From an uncultured Candidatus Melainabacteria bacterium (GTDB lineage Bacteria; Cyanobacteriota; Vampirovibrionia; Gastranaerophilales; Gastranaerophilaceae), in the NCBI GenBank assembly GCA_934717855.1, contig CAKUZI010000011.1, positions 1-63,898 on the forward strand: a stretch of 63,898 nucleotides of DNA, in the 5' to 3' direction. The notes below the pieces were generated by a model. The model saw only the letters and a list, made by a program, of their open reading frames with translations, was not told the origin of the DNA and made no database searches. Shown here one piece after another: positions 8,114-16,540 of the stretch. Position numbers and translations under genes: made by a program. Within the stretch, counting starts at the first letter, position 1; the number at the start of each line of letters is the position of its first letter.

Positions 8114-9142
8114 ATGAAGAACTATTATTCTATTCTTGGAGTTACACCTAACAGCTCTGAAGCTGAAATAAAATCAGCTTACAGACGCTTAGCGCGAAAA
8201 TTTCATCCTGATGTTAATCCAAGCGGAGCTTCCAGATTTAAAGATATTACAGAGGCTTACGAAATTCTTTCGGATGCGAAAAAACGTCTTCAATACGATA
8301 CAATAAACGGATTTTTTAAATCAACGTCAAAATCAGAAAAGCAACATACTTCATCTAAACAAGCTCAGTCAGAGTACGAAAAAAGAACAAAAGAACCTAA
8401 AAATTCGACAAAAGAAAAATATCAATATAATTCTCAAAAAAATAAAGAGGAATTTTCTAAAAAAATAAATGATATTTTTGAAAATTTTGCTAAAAATAAA
8501 AAAGAAAAGCCATTGCCAAAGAAAGGTGCAGATATTTTTGAAGAAATTTCAATTTCTATCAAGGAAGCTGTAAATGGTGCAGAAAGATCTATTAATGTTG
8601 TTCATTCTGGAGAATGCCCGCATTGTAAAGGCAGGAAGTTTATAAATGGAGCAATTTGTCCTGTTTGCAATGGAAGTGGTGAAAAAACTGAACATAGAAA
8701 AATTTCTGTTAAAATTCCTAAAAATGTAAAAAATGGTTCAAAACTTCGTATTAAATCAGAGGGAAATTCAGGTGAAAACGGTGGTAAAAATGGAGATTTG
8801 TTTTTAACAATCAAAATTGAACCGAATTCAAGAATCTCATTTGATGGAAACAATATTATTTATAATATTCCAATAACGCCATTTGAAGCCGTTCTTGGCG
8901 GCAAAATCTCTGTGCCGGCTTTTGATGCTAATTTTAGTTTAAAAATTCCTCCTAAAACTCATTCAGGTCAAAAATTCCGCCTTGCAGGACAAGGTTTAAA
9001 ACAAAATGGAAAAATTGGTGACATGATTGTCAATGTGCATATTGAAATTCCTTGTTCTTTGTCGGATGATGAAATTAGGCTTTATGAAAAGCTTAAGAAA
9101 TTGTCTGCACAAAATATAAGAGAGAATTTGTTAAATGAATAA
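8114..9142 (+). CDS. DnaJ-like Hsp40 co-chaperone with short zinc domain
   Basis: 342 aa. Residues 1-65 are a J domain (YYSILGVTPNSSEAEIKSAY, HPD at FHPDVNP), which stimulates the ATPase of DnaK. A Lys/Ser-rich linker follows (about 70-130). A reduced zinc module has only two CxxCxG-type knuckles (CPHCKGRK and CPVCNGSG) instead of the four of canonical DnaJ. The substrate-binding beta domains end in HSGQKFRLAGQGLKQNGKIGD. It is therefore between DnaJ and CbpA in layout. TTGAAA-N16-TATATA ends seven bases before the ATG, suggesting a leaderless transcript. Its end overlaps queE by eight bases. Confidence 0.85.
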   Translation: MKNYYSILGVTPNSSEAEIKSAYRRLARKFHPDVNPSGASRFKDITEAYEILSDAKKRLQYDTINGFFKSTSKSEKQHTSSKQAQSEYEKRTKEPKNSTKEKYQYNSQKNKEEFSKKINDIFENFAKNKKEKPLPKKGADIFEEISISIKEAVNGAERSINVVHSGECPHCKGRKFINGAICPVCNGSGEKTEHRKISVKIPKNVKNGSKLRIKSEGNSGENGGKNGDLFLTIKIEPNSRISFDGNNIIYNIPITPFEAVLGGKISVPAFDANFSLKIPPKTHSGQKFRLAGQGLKQNGKIGDMIVNVHIEIPCSLSDDEIRLYEKLKKLSAQNIRENLLNE

Positions 9143-9803
9143 GGTAAAAATAAAAGAGATATTTGCATCAATTCAAGGTGAAGGCCCATATGTAGGTTAT
9201 AAACAGTTATTTATACGCTTTTGCAATTGTAATTTGAAATGTAATTATTGTGATACAGAATTTTCTTCAAATTCAGATTTTGAGGAATATTGTCCAAATG
9301 AATTGGCCGAAAAAGTAAATGAATTCAAAGATGTCCATTCTGTTTCTTTGACAGGAGGTGAACCTTTGTTGTCTGTAGATTTTTTGAAAGAATTTTTGCC
9401 TTTGGTTAATAAAAAAATATATCTTGAAACAAATGCAACTCTATGCGATAAATTATTAGAAATAAGACCCTTTGTAGATATTATTTCTGCAGATATAAAG
9501 CTTGAAAGTGCTACAGGAATAAAGGATTCATACAAGTTTCACGATAAGTTTTTTGAGGCTTGTAAAGGGGTAGAAACTTTTGCCAAAATTGTATTTAATA
9601 AAAATATCACAGACGAAGAAATAGAAAAATGTTGTAAATTAGGTAAAAAATACCAAATAGAGTTAATTCTTCAACCGGAAATGATTGGAGACAAAATGTC
9701 TGTAACGTCAGATTTCTGTGCTCAAATACTCGATAAATTCTTGAAAAATTACGAAAATGTCAGACTTATTCCTCAAGTACATAAGTTTTTAGATGTAAGA
9801 TAA
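9135..9803 (+). CDS. queE: 7-carboxy-7-deazaguanine synthase (QueE), radical SAM
   Basis: A 222-aa radical SAM enzyme that converts carboxytetrahydropterin to CDG in the queuosine/preQ0 pathway. The N terminus IFASIQGEGPYVGYKQLFIRF is diagnostic for QueE. The cluster motif is the canonical CxxxCxxC (CNLKCNYCD), and the SAM-binding glycine motif is SLTGGEPLL. The C terminus ends with RLIPQVHKFLDVR, typical for the family. The gene overlaps the DnaJ-like gene by eight bases, so translation is likely coupled. The other queuosine genes (queC, queD, queF) are not in the window. Confidence 0.93.
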   Translation: MNKVKIKEIFASIQGEGPYVGYKQLFIRFCNCNLKCNYCDTEFSSNSDFEEYCPNELAEKVNEFKDVHSVSLTGGEPLLSVDFLKEFLPLVNKKIYLETNATLCDKLLEIRPFVDIISADIKLESATGIKDSYKFHDKFFEACKGVETFAKIVFNKNITDEEIEKCCKLGKKYQIELILQPEMIGDKMSVTSDFCAQILDKFLKNYENVRLIPQVHKFLDVR

Positions 9804-9810
9804 AGATTTT

Positions 9811-10677
9811 TTACTGTAAGAATGGATTTTTCTTGCTTTTAAAAAAGTCTGCGTTGAAAGTCGTTTGATTTTGTGTGTTGGCTGTGTTGTTTTGGCTTTC
9901 ATTCTTTTTTAAGTAATTATCTAAAACTTTATCTTTTTCTTTACCGTCTGCGTATTTTATTAAACTTGTAATGACATTAGATATTTCATCGTTTTTTAGT
10001 GCTTCTTCAAAGCTTGCTTTATTGATTTTGTTGTCTTGATTATCTTTTTCTTGTATTTTGTTTGTATTTTCTGAAATATCAACGTTTTCAACGGGTTCAG
10101 TTAATTTTTGAACAATCTTACTCATGTCTATAGAGTCAAGAATTTTGGCTTTTTTAGGATCTGTTGCTATGCTCATAAGTTTGTTATCAAGTTGTTGAGC
10201 TTTTTGTGCTCTTTGAGTATAAATATTTGCTTGATGTTTTTTTTGTTGTAATTTGTTTTCTAATTCCTTGGCAAGTGTTTTTATCTCATCTTCTGTTTTG
10301 CAGCTTGAAACGCTTGATGAAAAATTGTTGATTTCAGTTTGAATTTCATCTCCGATTGTTTTTATTGAACTTTTTAAATTTGTTGGAACACTGCAAAGTT
10401 CGGCATTTTTAGAAAATCGCATAGATTTTTCGATGTTTTCCACTTTGCTTCTTAGTTTTGAGCAATCATATTTTTTTATAAAGTTCTGGGAATATGATGT
10501 CGCTTTTTGCATAATTTCTTCTTCTGACAGATTTTTCTTGTTATCGTCGTTTTTAGAAATTTTATTTTGTGTAAAAATAGAACTTCCTTTTACTGCTTTT
10601 TGTGTTGAACATGTGTTACCCAGTGACGAAGTGTTGCTAAATGTTTTTAATGCTGTAACGGAATTAAGTAAGCTCAT
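9811..10677 (-). CDS. Lineage-specific coiled-coil protein, function unknown
   Basis: 288 aa, Lys/Asn/Gln-rich and mostly helical, with no signal peptide or membrane segment. Residues roughly 60-180 are predicted long helices (EEEIMQKATSYSQNF, KELENKLQQKKHQANIY). The tail is Asn/Gln-rich and ends FFKSKKNPFLQ. I recognise no family. I chose MSLLNSV at 10677. The bipartite upstream element (10682-10711) puts its TTTATA box five bases from this ATG and there is no ribosome binding site, so the mRNA may be leaderless. A longer open frame starting at 10734 would contain the promoter-like element. Confidence 0.7.
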   Translation of the reverse strand: MSLLNSVTALKTFSNTSSLGNTCSTQKAVKGSSIFTQNKISKNDDNKKNLSEEEIMQKATSYSQNFIKKYDCSKLRSKVENIEKSMRFSKNAELCSVPTNLKSSIKTIGDEIQTEINNFSSSVSSCKTEDEIKTLAKELENKLQQKKHQANIYTQRAQKAQQLDNKLMSIATDPKKAKILDSIDMSKIVQKLTEPVENVDISENTNKIQEKDNQDNKINKASFEEALKNDEISNVITSLIKYADGKEKDKVLDNYLKKNESQNNTANTQNQTTFNADFFKSKKNPFLQ

Positions 10678-10681
10678 ATTT

Positions 10682-10711
10682 ATATAAAGTTTATTGATTT
10701 GAGGATATTTC
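10682..10711 (-). promoter_or_regulatory. Bipartite element GAAAT-N18-TTTATAT
   Basis: Read on the minus strand: GAAAT (10711-10707), 18 bases, TTTATAT (10688-10682), directly before the 288-aa coiled-coil gene. It is one of a set of identically spaced elements in the window. Confidence 0.5.
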
Positions 10712-10771
10712 AATTTTCTTGTTTTTTGTAACATTTTGTTATATAATGATTTAATAGAAAGAGGTTTAATA

Positions 10772-11323
10772 ATGGCTGTTAAAAGAGTTTTACAATATGG
10801 TGAAAAAAGTTTGAGAGAACCGTCTAAAGAGGTTCATAAAGTTTCTAAAAAAATTCAAGAATTAGTTCAGGATTTGTTGGAAACGATGTATGCGAAAAAT
10901 GGCGTAGGGCTCGCCGCTCCGCAAATTGGAGTAAATTTAAGAGTTTTTGTTATTGACGTTTCTAAAAACGATGAACCGCTTAATCCGATTGTTTTTATAA
11001 ATCCTAAAATTATTAAAAAATCAGGTGCAACTGTTGCTCAAGAGGGGTGCATTAGTTTCCCTGAAGCTTATACTGATGTTAAAAGATATGCAAATGTTAT
11101 GGTCAAAGCACTTGATAGGCAAGGACGCCCGTTTGTTTTAGAAGCTAAAGACGGTGAACTTTTGGCGCGCGCAATTCAACATGAAAATGACCACTTAGAT
11201 GGAATTTTGTTTATTGATCATTGCGTAAATCGTTTTGAAGCAGACAAAGTTTTAGCAGAACATAATCTCCCGCCTGTGGATCCGGATTTGTTGATTGATG
11301 GCCCTGAAAGCGAGGAGAATTAA
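10772..11323 (+). CDS. def: Peptide deformylase
   Basis: A 183-aa metalloenzyme that removes the formyl group from nascent N-formyl-Met proteins. All three motifs are present: GVGLAAPQIG, EGCISFPE (metal-binding Cys) and QHENDHLDG (HExxH, metal ligands and catalytic Glu). The acidic tail (PESEEN) is unremarkable. The ATG at 10772 has GAGG at a good distance; the promoter is TTGTTT-N17-TATAAT just upstream. Its stop overlaps the fmt start (TAATG), giving the classical def-fmt pair that handles formylation and deformylation together. Confidence 0.97.
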   Translation: MAVKRVLQYGEKSLREPSKEVHKVSKKIQELVQDLLETMYAKNGVGLAAPQIGVNLRVFVIDVSKNDEPLNPIVFINPKIIKKSGATVAQEGCISFPEAYTDVKRYANVMVKALDRQGRPFVLEAKDGELLARAIQHENDHLDGILFIDHCVNRFEADKVLAEHNLPPVDPDLLIDGPESEEN

Positions 11324-12243
11324 TGATTAACGTAGTTTTTTTCGGAACTCCGGCTATAGCTTTAAAATCATTGGAATATCTTTATAATTCCGAAAAGATA
11401 AATGTTTTAGCAGTTGTTACTCAGCCCGACAAACCGGCAGGACGTGGACACAAAATATCTATGTCTGTTTTGAAACAATTTGCTTTGGAACATAATTTGC
11501 CAGTGTTTCAGCCAAAATCAATTAGAAAAGAACCTGAAATTCAGGATGAATTGAAAAAGTTAAATCCGGATTTCTTTGTAACATTTGCTTTTGGACAAAT
11601 TTTATCGCAAGAAGTTTTGGATATTCCAAAATATGAAACAATAAATCTTCATGCTTCATTGTTACCGCGCTATAGGGGCGCAAATCCAATACAGCGTGCA
11701 ATTATTAATGGTGATAAAGAGACAGGTATTTGTACAATGATAACTGAACTCGGTCTCGATTGCGGAGATGTTTGCATGAGAGAAAAAATTGAAATCCCTG
11801 ATAATATGACATGTGTCGATTTATTTGAAAAAATTAGTGAAGATTCTCCTGAACTTTTGGAAAAAACTTTGATAGGATTGATAGACAAAACTATTACACC
11901 TAAAAAGCAATGCGAAGACGGAATTTGTATGGCAAACAAGTTGACTAAAGAAGAAACATTGATTGATTGGTCAAAATCTGCACAAGAAATTCATAATCTT
12001 GTTCGTGGTATTTATAAAATGCCGTCTGCTTATTTTGTCTATAATGAAAAGGTTGTTAAAGTTCTTGAAACAAGAGTTTTAAAGGATGTTTCCGGTAAAT
12101 GTGGAGAATTTAACAAGGTTTGTAAAGATGGAATTGTTGTCGGTTGCGGGCAAGACAGCATTTTGCTTGTAAAAATAAAACCTGAGGGAAAAGGCGAAAT
12201 GTTTGCACGTGATTGGGCAAATGGTTTGCATATTGCCAAATAG
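11323..12243 (+). CDS. fmt: Methionyl-tRNA formyltransferase
   Basis: 306 aa, standard length. It transfers a formyl group from 10-formyl-THF to initiator Met-tRNA. It begins VVFFGTPAIALKSLEYL. It carries the catalytic formyltransferase signature INLHASLLPRYRGANPIQRAI, with the Asn/His/Asp active site (Asp in ELGLDCGDV). The C-terminal OB-like tRNA-binding domain starts around residue 205 (LTKEETLIDWSKSAQEI). Translation is coupled to def through a one-base overlap, and aroH follows after 13 bases, so the three form an operon. Confidence 0.97.
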   Translation: MINVVFFGTPAIALKSLEYLYNSEKINVLAVVTQPDKPAGRGHKISMSVLKQFALEHNLPVFQPKSIRKEPEIQDELKKLNPDFFVTFAFGQILSQEVLDIPKYETINLHASLLPRYRGANPIQRAIINGDKETGICTMITELGLDCGDVCMREKIEIPDNMTCVDLFEKISEDSPELLEKTLIGLIDKTITPKKQCEDGICMANKLTKEETLIDWSKSAQEIHNLVRGIYKMPSAYFVYNEKVVKVLETRVLKDVSGKCGEFNKVCKDGIVVGCGQDSILLVKIKPEGKGEMFARDWANGLHIAK

Positions 12244-12256
12244 AGGATTGAAAATA

Positions 12257-12604
12257 ATGATTACTAAAGGAATTAGAGGTGCAATAACAGTTGCAGAAAA
12301 TACTTCTTCTTCTATAAAAGAGGCGACACTAGAGCTTTTATCAAAAATGATTGAACGGAACAATATTTCTGTTGAAAATATTTCTCATGTTATTTTTACG
12401 TTGACAAATGATTTGAATGCGGAGTTTCCCGCAAAATTTGCACGTATTGATATGGGGTGGCAAGATGTAGCTATGATGTGTTTTCATGAACTTGATGTTC
12501 CTAATGCTTTGCCGATGTGCTTAAGAGTCCTTATAGTTTTAAACTGTGAAACGGATTTCGTTCCACAGTTTGTATACTTAAAAGACGCGTCTAAATTGAG
12601 ATAG
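12257..12604 (+). CDS. aroH: Chorismate mutase, AroH class
   Basis: A 115-aa monofunctional chorismate mutase of the AroH (Bacillus/cyanobacterial) trimeric type, which makes prephenate for Phe/Tyr synthesis. The family pattern is clear: GIRGAITVAENTSSSIKEAT at the N terminus, FTLTNDLNAEFPAKFAR with the substrate-contacting Arg, and LRVLIVLN near the end. The ATG at 12257 follows GAGG ten bases upstream. The longer open frame beginning at 12203 lies inside fmt and has no homology. It is the last gene of the def-fmt-aroH unit and faces the HerA-like gene. Confidence 0.93.
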   Translation: MITKGIRGAITVAENTSSSIKEATLELLSKMIERNNISVENISHVIFTLTNDLNAEFPAKFARIDMGWQDVAMMCFHELDVPNALPMCLRVLIVLNCETDFVPQFVYLKDASKLR

Positions 12605-12616
12605 TTTTGTTTATTT

Positions 12617-14881
12617 TTAATCTAACTTTCTAATCTCAGTCATTGCTGGGTCTAAAAGGCGTCTGCCAATGTTTGGAAATTCAATAGAGCAAAGCATTTT
12701 GTTTCCATATTTAATCATTTTTTCCACAACACCTTCCCCATATTTTGGAGATGAAACTTTATCGCCAGCTTCAAAGTTTTGAGGTTCTTGTGTTTCAATA
12801 TCTTCTGCGTTATAAATTGGGACGATTGGAGGTTGGTCCTCTACGTATTCAGGGACATCTGTTAAATTGTCGCTTGCTAAATCTCCTATCAAATTCAAGT
12901 CGTCTTCTGTCAATTCGTCTGTTTGCATAGCAGATAAATCGTTCAATGAAATATCTTCATCCGGCAGTTTTTCATAAATAAACTTATCAACATCCTTAGC
13001 AGCTTGTTCTATCATTGCTTCATTATCTTCATATGTAAGAGGTTCTTGATAATTTGCTTCAATATCATTTTCTTCTACAGAATAATCAATTTCAGGTTCA
13101 AGCGGTAAAACTTCCGGTTCATTATCAGAATAATTTTCTTCATCTTCCAAGATGTTATATATTTGCGAATTTTCTTCTGGCTCTTGAGTAGATATTTCGT
13201 TTTCATCGTCCTCAGAGATGATATCCTCAACTATTGTTTCTTCTGAAGGTGTTTCATCAAGTTCAATTTCAGTCATATCTTCTTCAGGCATAAAAACTTC
13301 TTCTTCAATAGGTTCTTCTGTTTCGTCTTCAGCATAAAGATCGGGAGCTTCTTCTTGTTCTTCGTATTCTAGCGCCGGTCCTTCCTCTTCTGGAAATTCA
13401 TCCTGCAAAAAATTTTCTTCAGGTTCCTCTACTATGTCTAAAGTTTCGTCGGTATTAATTTCTTCGATATTGGAAGCTACTTCTTCTGTTTCTCCCAAAT
13501 TAAAGTCCGGATATTCTACTTTAGGAGCTTGAAAACTTTCGTTTTTAGGAGCTTCCTCAATAGTTTCTACTTTAGGTTCTTCTATGTTTTCTGGTTCCTG
13601 TTGAGTGGGGGGAGCTTGTTCTTTATTGGTTTCTTGTTCATCAACCTCATTATCAATTTCATTATTATTTTCTTCATCATCTTCTGTTTCAAGTTCGAGG
13701 TCTTCCAACTCAACGATGAACGGAATATTTTGGGTATGAGCACCATAAATAATGAATTCGTCTGAGTTTAATTTGTTTAAGAATGTATTGTATGAAGCAA
13801 AATCGTGTTGCAAAGTTTGAGGTGCAAACAATATCAAGTTCTGTGCAGAACTCTTTAATTCCGGTAAATACTTGTATTCGTGGCGACAAACTATTGTTGT
13901 AAATATGTTCTCACGAGTTAAAAACATCTTAAGTAATTTTTTGCTGGAATTTGTGTTATCTATTTTTACAAAAGAATAAATTGTTTCATTAATACTTCTC
14001 ATAACACCGTATGTATATGACATAATTTCTTTTTGTAAAACAGGTGTCATATCAGAAATATCAATTACAGTTACATCTGATTTGTCAATTGCAATACTCA
14101 AGCTAAGAATATCTTTTAGGTTTTCTGCAAATGCGTTCAAATCTTTGTATTTCAGTAATTTGTTTTTAAGTAAAACAAGTTGTGGAATTTGAGTTTCTTT
14201 ATATTGTTGATCAACAACGTTGATAAATGTTTCGAAAGGAAGATAACCCTCAGGTAATGTTTTTGTGTATTCTTGAACTTCAATAAAAATATCTTGAATA
14301 ACAGCTTTGCTTGTTGCATCAACATCTTCAAGGTCATTTTCATAAATGAAATTTATTGTGTCATAATTTAGAGGAAGTTTAAAATCTTTCCCGAATTTTA
14401 TTTTGTTATCTGCATCATACAAACCGTCTGTATCGAATATAACTACCTTTTCATCAATTTGTTTTGTAATATTTTGTAGAAGAGTATTTGTATTTTCGAT
14501 ATTATCAGAGCATACAAGCAAATTGTTATCCAAAATTGTTTTATCAATATCCAGATTAACTCCTTGTTGAGCGAGTTGCCCCATTGTTAATTTGTTTTCA
14601 ACCGGAATAATATCAAGTAATTCTTTTGCTGGAAGCACAGAAACAGTTGATTTTAAAGATGGAATAGTACCGTTATAGTTTTTTAAAATACCTTCTTCAT
14701 TAAAAGTAAATAACAATTTAACTATTGCGAAATTTGTCAATTTATCAGCTTTAACGTTCATTACTTGCGCTACGTAAGGGGTATTTGTGTCTTCAATGAT
14801 AACAAAACTTGAAAGAGCAAGGTTATCGTTCACGTCGTAAGCTATTTTTACTAAATTATTCTTAATTTCCAGTACTTGCAT
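12617..14881 (-). CDS. HerA-like ATPase homologue lacking Walker A, with acidic linker and SH3-like C terminus
   Basis: 754 aa in three parts. Residues about 1-95 resemble the HAS-barrel of HerA/FtsK-type DNA translocases (VIIEDTNTPYVAQVMNV). Residues about 110-400 follow a HerA-like ATPase core: VVIFDTDGLYDADNK is in the place of the IFDpHGEY motif and CRHEYKYLPELKSSAQNLIL matches the late sensor region. Where the P-loop GxxGxGKS should be, the sequence reads CSDNIENTNTL, so nucleotide hydrolysis is doubtful. Residues about 400-700 are a very acidic low-complexity linker. The last 50 residues (AGDKVSSPKYGEGVVEKM) resemble the SH3-like tail of UvrD/PcrA helicases. The role is unknown; a DNA- or RNA-polymerase-tethered scaffold is possible. 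The start has a GAGAGG site. Confidence 0.6.
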   Translation of the reverse strand: MQVLEIKNNLVKIAYDVNDNLALSSFVIIEDTNTPYVAQVMNVKADKLTNFAIVKLLFTFNEEGILKNYNGTIPSLKSTVSVLPAKELLDIIPVENKLTMGQLAQQGVNLDIDKTILDNNLLVCSDNIENTNTLLQNITKQIDEKVVIFDTDGLYDADNKIKFGKDFKLPLNYDTINFIYENDLEDVDATSKAVIQDIFIEVQEYTKTLPEGYLPFETFINVVDQQYKETQIPQLVLLKNKLLKYKDLNAFAENLKDILSLSIAIDKSDVTVIDISDMTPVLQKEIMSYTYGVMRSINETIYSFVKIDNTNSSKKLLKMFLTRENIFTTIVCRHEYKYLPELKSSAQNLILFAPQTLQHDFASYNTFLNKLNSDEFIIYGAHTQNIPFIVELEDLELETEDDEENNNEIDNEVDEQETNKEQAPPTQQEPENIEEPKVETIEEAPKNESFQAPKVEYPDFNLGETEEVASNIEEINTDETLDIVEEPEENFLQDEFPEEEGPALEYEEQEEAPDLYAEDETEEPIEEEVFMPEEDMTEIELDETPSEETIVEDIISEDDENEISTQEPEENSQIYNILEDEENYSDNEPEVLPLEPEIDYSVEENDIEANYQEPLTYEDNEAMIEQAAKDVDKFIYEKLPDEDISLNDLSAMQTDELTEDDLNLIGDLASDNLTDVPEYVEDQPPIVPIYNAEDIETQEPQNFEAGDKVSSPKYGEGVVEKMIKYGNKMLCSIEFPNIGRRLLDPAMTEIRKLD

Positions 14882-14920
14882 TATACTTCCTCTCTTTGAA
14901 ATTATTCTAGCACGAACATG

Positions 14921-15496
14921 CTAATTTTGAACTAAATCTTCAAGTTTATTATAAATTTCAATGGTTAAGAGGCAAATTTTTAAATCTCTTTTTACAAGGC
15001 TTTTAATTGTTTCCTTGTAACATTTTAATAAAGCTTTGTTTAAACCGTTTTCTTGTGCTAATAGTTCTCTTATTTTGTCCGAATACTCTTTGTCTCGAGT
15101 GTTTGGTTCTATTTTGTCTGCAATAAATACTATTTTTTCAAAATCAGACATATCAAGTTTTCCAAGTGTATGCCATCTTATTGCTGATAAAATTTCTTTA
15201 TCTGTAATTCCGAATTCAGTTTCTGCAATATATGCACTAACAGGAGCGTGTAATGTTTTATAATTAAGCATTTCGCATTCTTCAACATCTAAGTGTTTGT
15301 GAATTATGTCTAATAACTCCTCGTTTGGGAAGCATTTTGCACAATCGTGCAAAAGTCCTGCTAAATATGCTTTATCTTCATTTAATCCGAATTGTTTAGC
15401 CAATTCTTTTGCACAATCTGCTGTTCCTAGTGTGTGTATGTATCTTTTTTCGTTCAAATTATCTTTTAGCCACTTAAGAATTTCTGTATAATCCAT
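14921..15496 (-). CDS. yqeK: YqeK-type HD-domain diadenosine tetraphosphatase
   Basis: A 191-aa HD-domain phosphohydrolase. The metal motifs are RYIHTLGTADCAKEL (His), GLLHDCAKCF (HD pair), HAPVSAYIAE (His), AIRWHTLGK (His) and FIADKIEPNTRD (Asp), in the order seen in YqeK. YqeK hydrolyses Ap4A symmetrically. It is encoded next to nadD in many Firmicutes and cyanobacteria, as here. Its start lies 23 bases inside the end of nadD, so the two are translationally coupled. Confidence 0.93.
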   Translation of the reverse strand: MDYTEILKWLKDNLNEKRYIHTLGTADCAKELAKQFGLNEDKAYLAGLLHDCAKCFPNEELLDIIHKHLDVEECEMLNYKTLHAPVSAYIAETEFGITDKEILSAIRWHTLGKLDMSDFEKIVFIADKIEPNTRDKEYSDKIRELLAQENGLNKALLKCYKETIKSLVKRDLKICLLTIEIYNKLEDLVQN

Positions 15497-16061
15497 TTTT
15501 GTAAATGTACTCCTCTACTTCTTTTGTTACAAGATTATTGATAGGTAAACCTTGTTTTATTCTGTCTCTCAGTTCTGTTGAAGAAATATCAACAAACGGC
15601 ATTTGGGTAAATTCAAAATTATATCCTTTTTCTTTGAGATAATCCAAATTTACTGCCTCATTTTCTCTTACAAATACGATAAAATCAACAATTTTTTTTA
15701 ATTTATCGGTTTCATACCAACTTTCTATTTTTTCAAAAGCATCAGTTCCGATAATAAATTTTATTTTCTCATCTATTTTGTATTGTTGATAAAGTTTTAA
15801 AGCTGTTAGGTAAGAATATGATTTTCCCTCACTTTTAAATTCAATATCAGAAACTTCAAAGTGTGAATTATTTTGTGTCGCAAGTTTGACCATATTAAAG
15901 CGATGTTGGCACATTTTTGTGTCGTAATTTTTGTGAGGAGGCTTATATGCCGGAATAAAAACGATTTTGTCAAATCCATAATGAGACAAAACATATTCCG
16001 CCATTTTTAGGTGCGCCTTGTGAATAGGATTGAATGTGCCTGAAAAAATGCAAAGTTTCAT
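15474..16061 (-). CDS. nadD: Nicotinate-nucleotide adenylyltransferase
   Basis: 195 aa. It joins NaMN and ATP to give deamido-NAD in NAD synthesis. The nucleotidyltransferase motif GTFNPIHKAHLKMAEY (HxGH-like, here HKAH) is at the N terminus, FIPAYKPPHK follows, and ISSTELRDRI (the ISSTxxR motif) is at the C terminus. I chose the ATG at 16061. A TATAAT box preceded by TGC (extended -10) ends exactly six bases upstream and no ribosome binding site exists, so a leaderless mRNA is likely. The open frame extends further upstream, but only through AT-rich non-homologous sequence. Confidence 0.94.
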   Translation of the reverse strand: MKLCIFSGTFNPIHKAHLKMAEYVLSHYGFDKIVFIPAYKPPHKNYDTKMCQHRFNMVKLATQNNSHFEVSDIEFKSEGKSYSYLTALKLYQQYKIDEKIKFIIGTDAFEKIESWYETDKLKKIVDFIVFVRENEAVNLDYLKEKGYNFEFTQMPFVDISSTELRDRIKQGLPINNLVTKEVEEYIYKNGLYRNS

Positions 16062-16142
16062 GGTTGTATTATAGCAAAAAAGTAGTAGTTGTATTATTGC
16101 GTAAAGCAAAGTTTCAAAAATTGTATGCATAGTATAAAGAAA

Positions 16143-16167
16143 ACCTGATTTCGGGATGAAATCAGGT
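16143..16167 (-). terminator. Rho-independent terminator of the 54-aa gene
   Basis: A perfect 10-bp stem ACCTGATTTC / GAAATCAGGT with a 5-base loop. On the minus strand it is followed by TTTCTTT. Confidence 0.8.
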
Positions 16168-16205
16168 AAAAATTTGTAGGGGAAAAATTAATTGGAGTTA
16201 AAATG

Positions 16206-16370
16206 TTAGATTAAATGTAAAGCTTGTTTATTTGCCATTGCGATGAAATTCATCTGTGCAAAAAGTAATTCGGAGCGATCTTCAAATGGCTGATTATTGT
16301 TGACTGTAACTTGATTTTCATAAATGTTTTTCAATTTGTCATCAATTTTTTTTAAATTTGCAACTGCCAT
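16206..16370 (-). CDS. Small conserved-looking protein, 54 aa, unknown function
   Basis: A short gene with every expected signal. The ATG at 16370 is preceded at eight bases by AGAGG, the reading frame ends in TAA, a strong terminator follows, and a bipartite promoter element sits 40 bases upstream. The product begins MAVANLKKIDDKLKNIYENQ and ends NFIAMANKQALHLI. It is probably one long helix with an amphipathic second half and has no signal peptide. It is divergent from the 727-aa gene, and both carry the GCAAT/GAAAT-N18-TTTATAT element, so they are likely co-regulated. Confidence 0.7.
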   Translation of the reverse strand: MAVANLKKIDDKLKNIYENQVTVNNNQPFEDRSELLFAQMNFIAMANKQALHLI

Positions 16371-16409
16371 TTATTAGCCTCTCATTCTTTTTATTAACCG
16401 CTTGTGTAT

Positions 16410-16439
16410 ATATAAAGTATATACAAAGTTCAAAATTTC
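16410..16439 (-). promoter_or_regulatory. Bipartite element GAAAT-N18-TTTATAT (54-aa gene)
   Basis: Minus strand: GAAAT (16439-16435), 18 bases ending TATATAC, TTTATAT (16416-16410). The second half is identical over 17 bases to the elements before the three CNCN-motif genes. Confidence 0.55.
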
Positions 16440-16485
16440 ACAAAAGGCTTAATTCGTTACATTTCTTTACAATTCCGTAAAAAAA

Positions 16486-16515
16486 GCAATAATCATGAAG
16501 TTTTTGTTTTTATAT
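16486..16515 (+). promoter_or_regulatory. Bipartite element GCAAT-N18-TTTATAT (727-aa gene)
   Basis: Plus strand: GCAAT (16486-16490), exactly 18 bases, TTTATAT (16509-16515). It precedes the 727-aa gene and diverges from the element of the 54-aa gene. Confidence 0.5.
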
Positions 16516-16540
16516 TTATATAGGGAAAAATAGGATTATT

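Noticed and set aside
12079..12363. 94-codon open frame antisense to the fmt/aroH junction
   Set aside because: It lies opposite two well-supported genes, shows no ribosome binding site and has a composition typical of shadow frames.
13529..13765. Phe-rich 78-codon frame opposite the acidic linker of the HerA-like gene
   Set aside because: Runs of Phe and Ile are simply the complement of Glu/Asp codons. No start signal is present.
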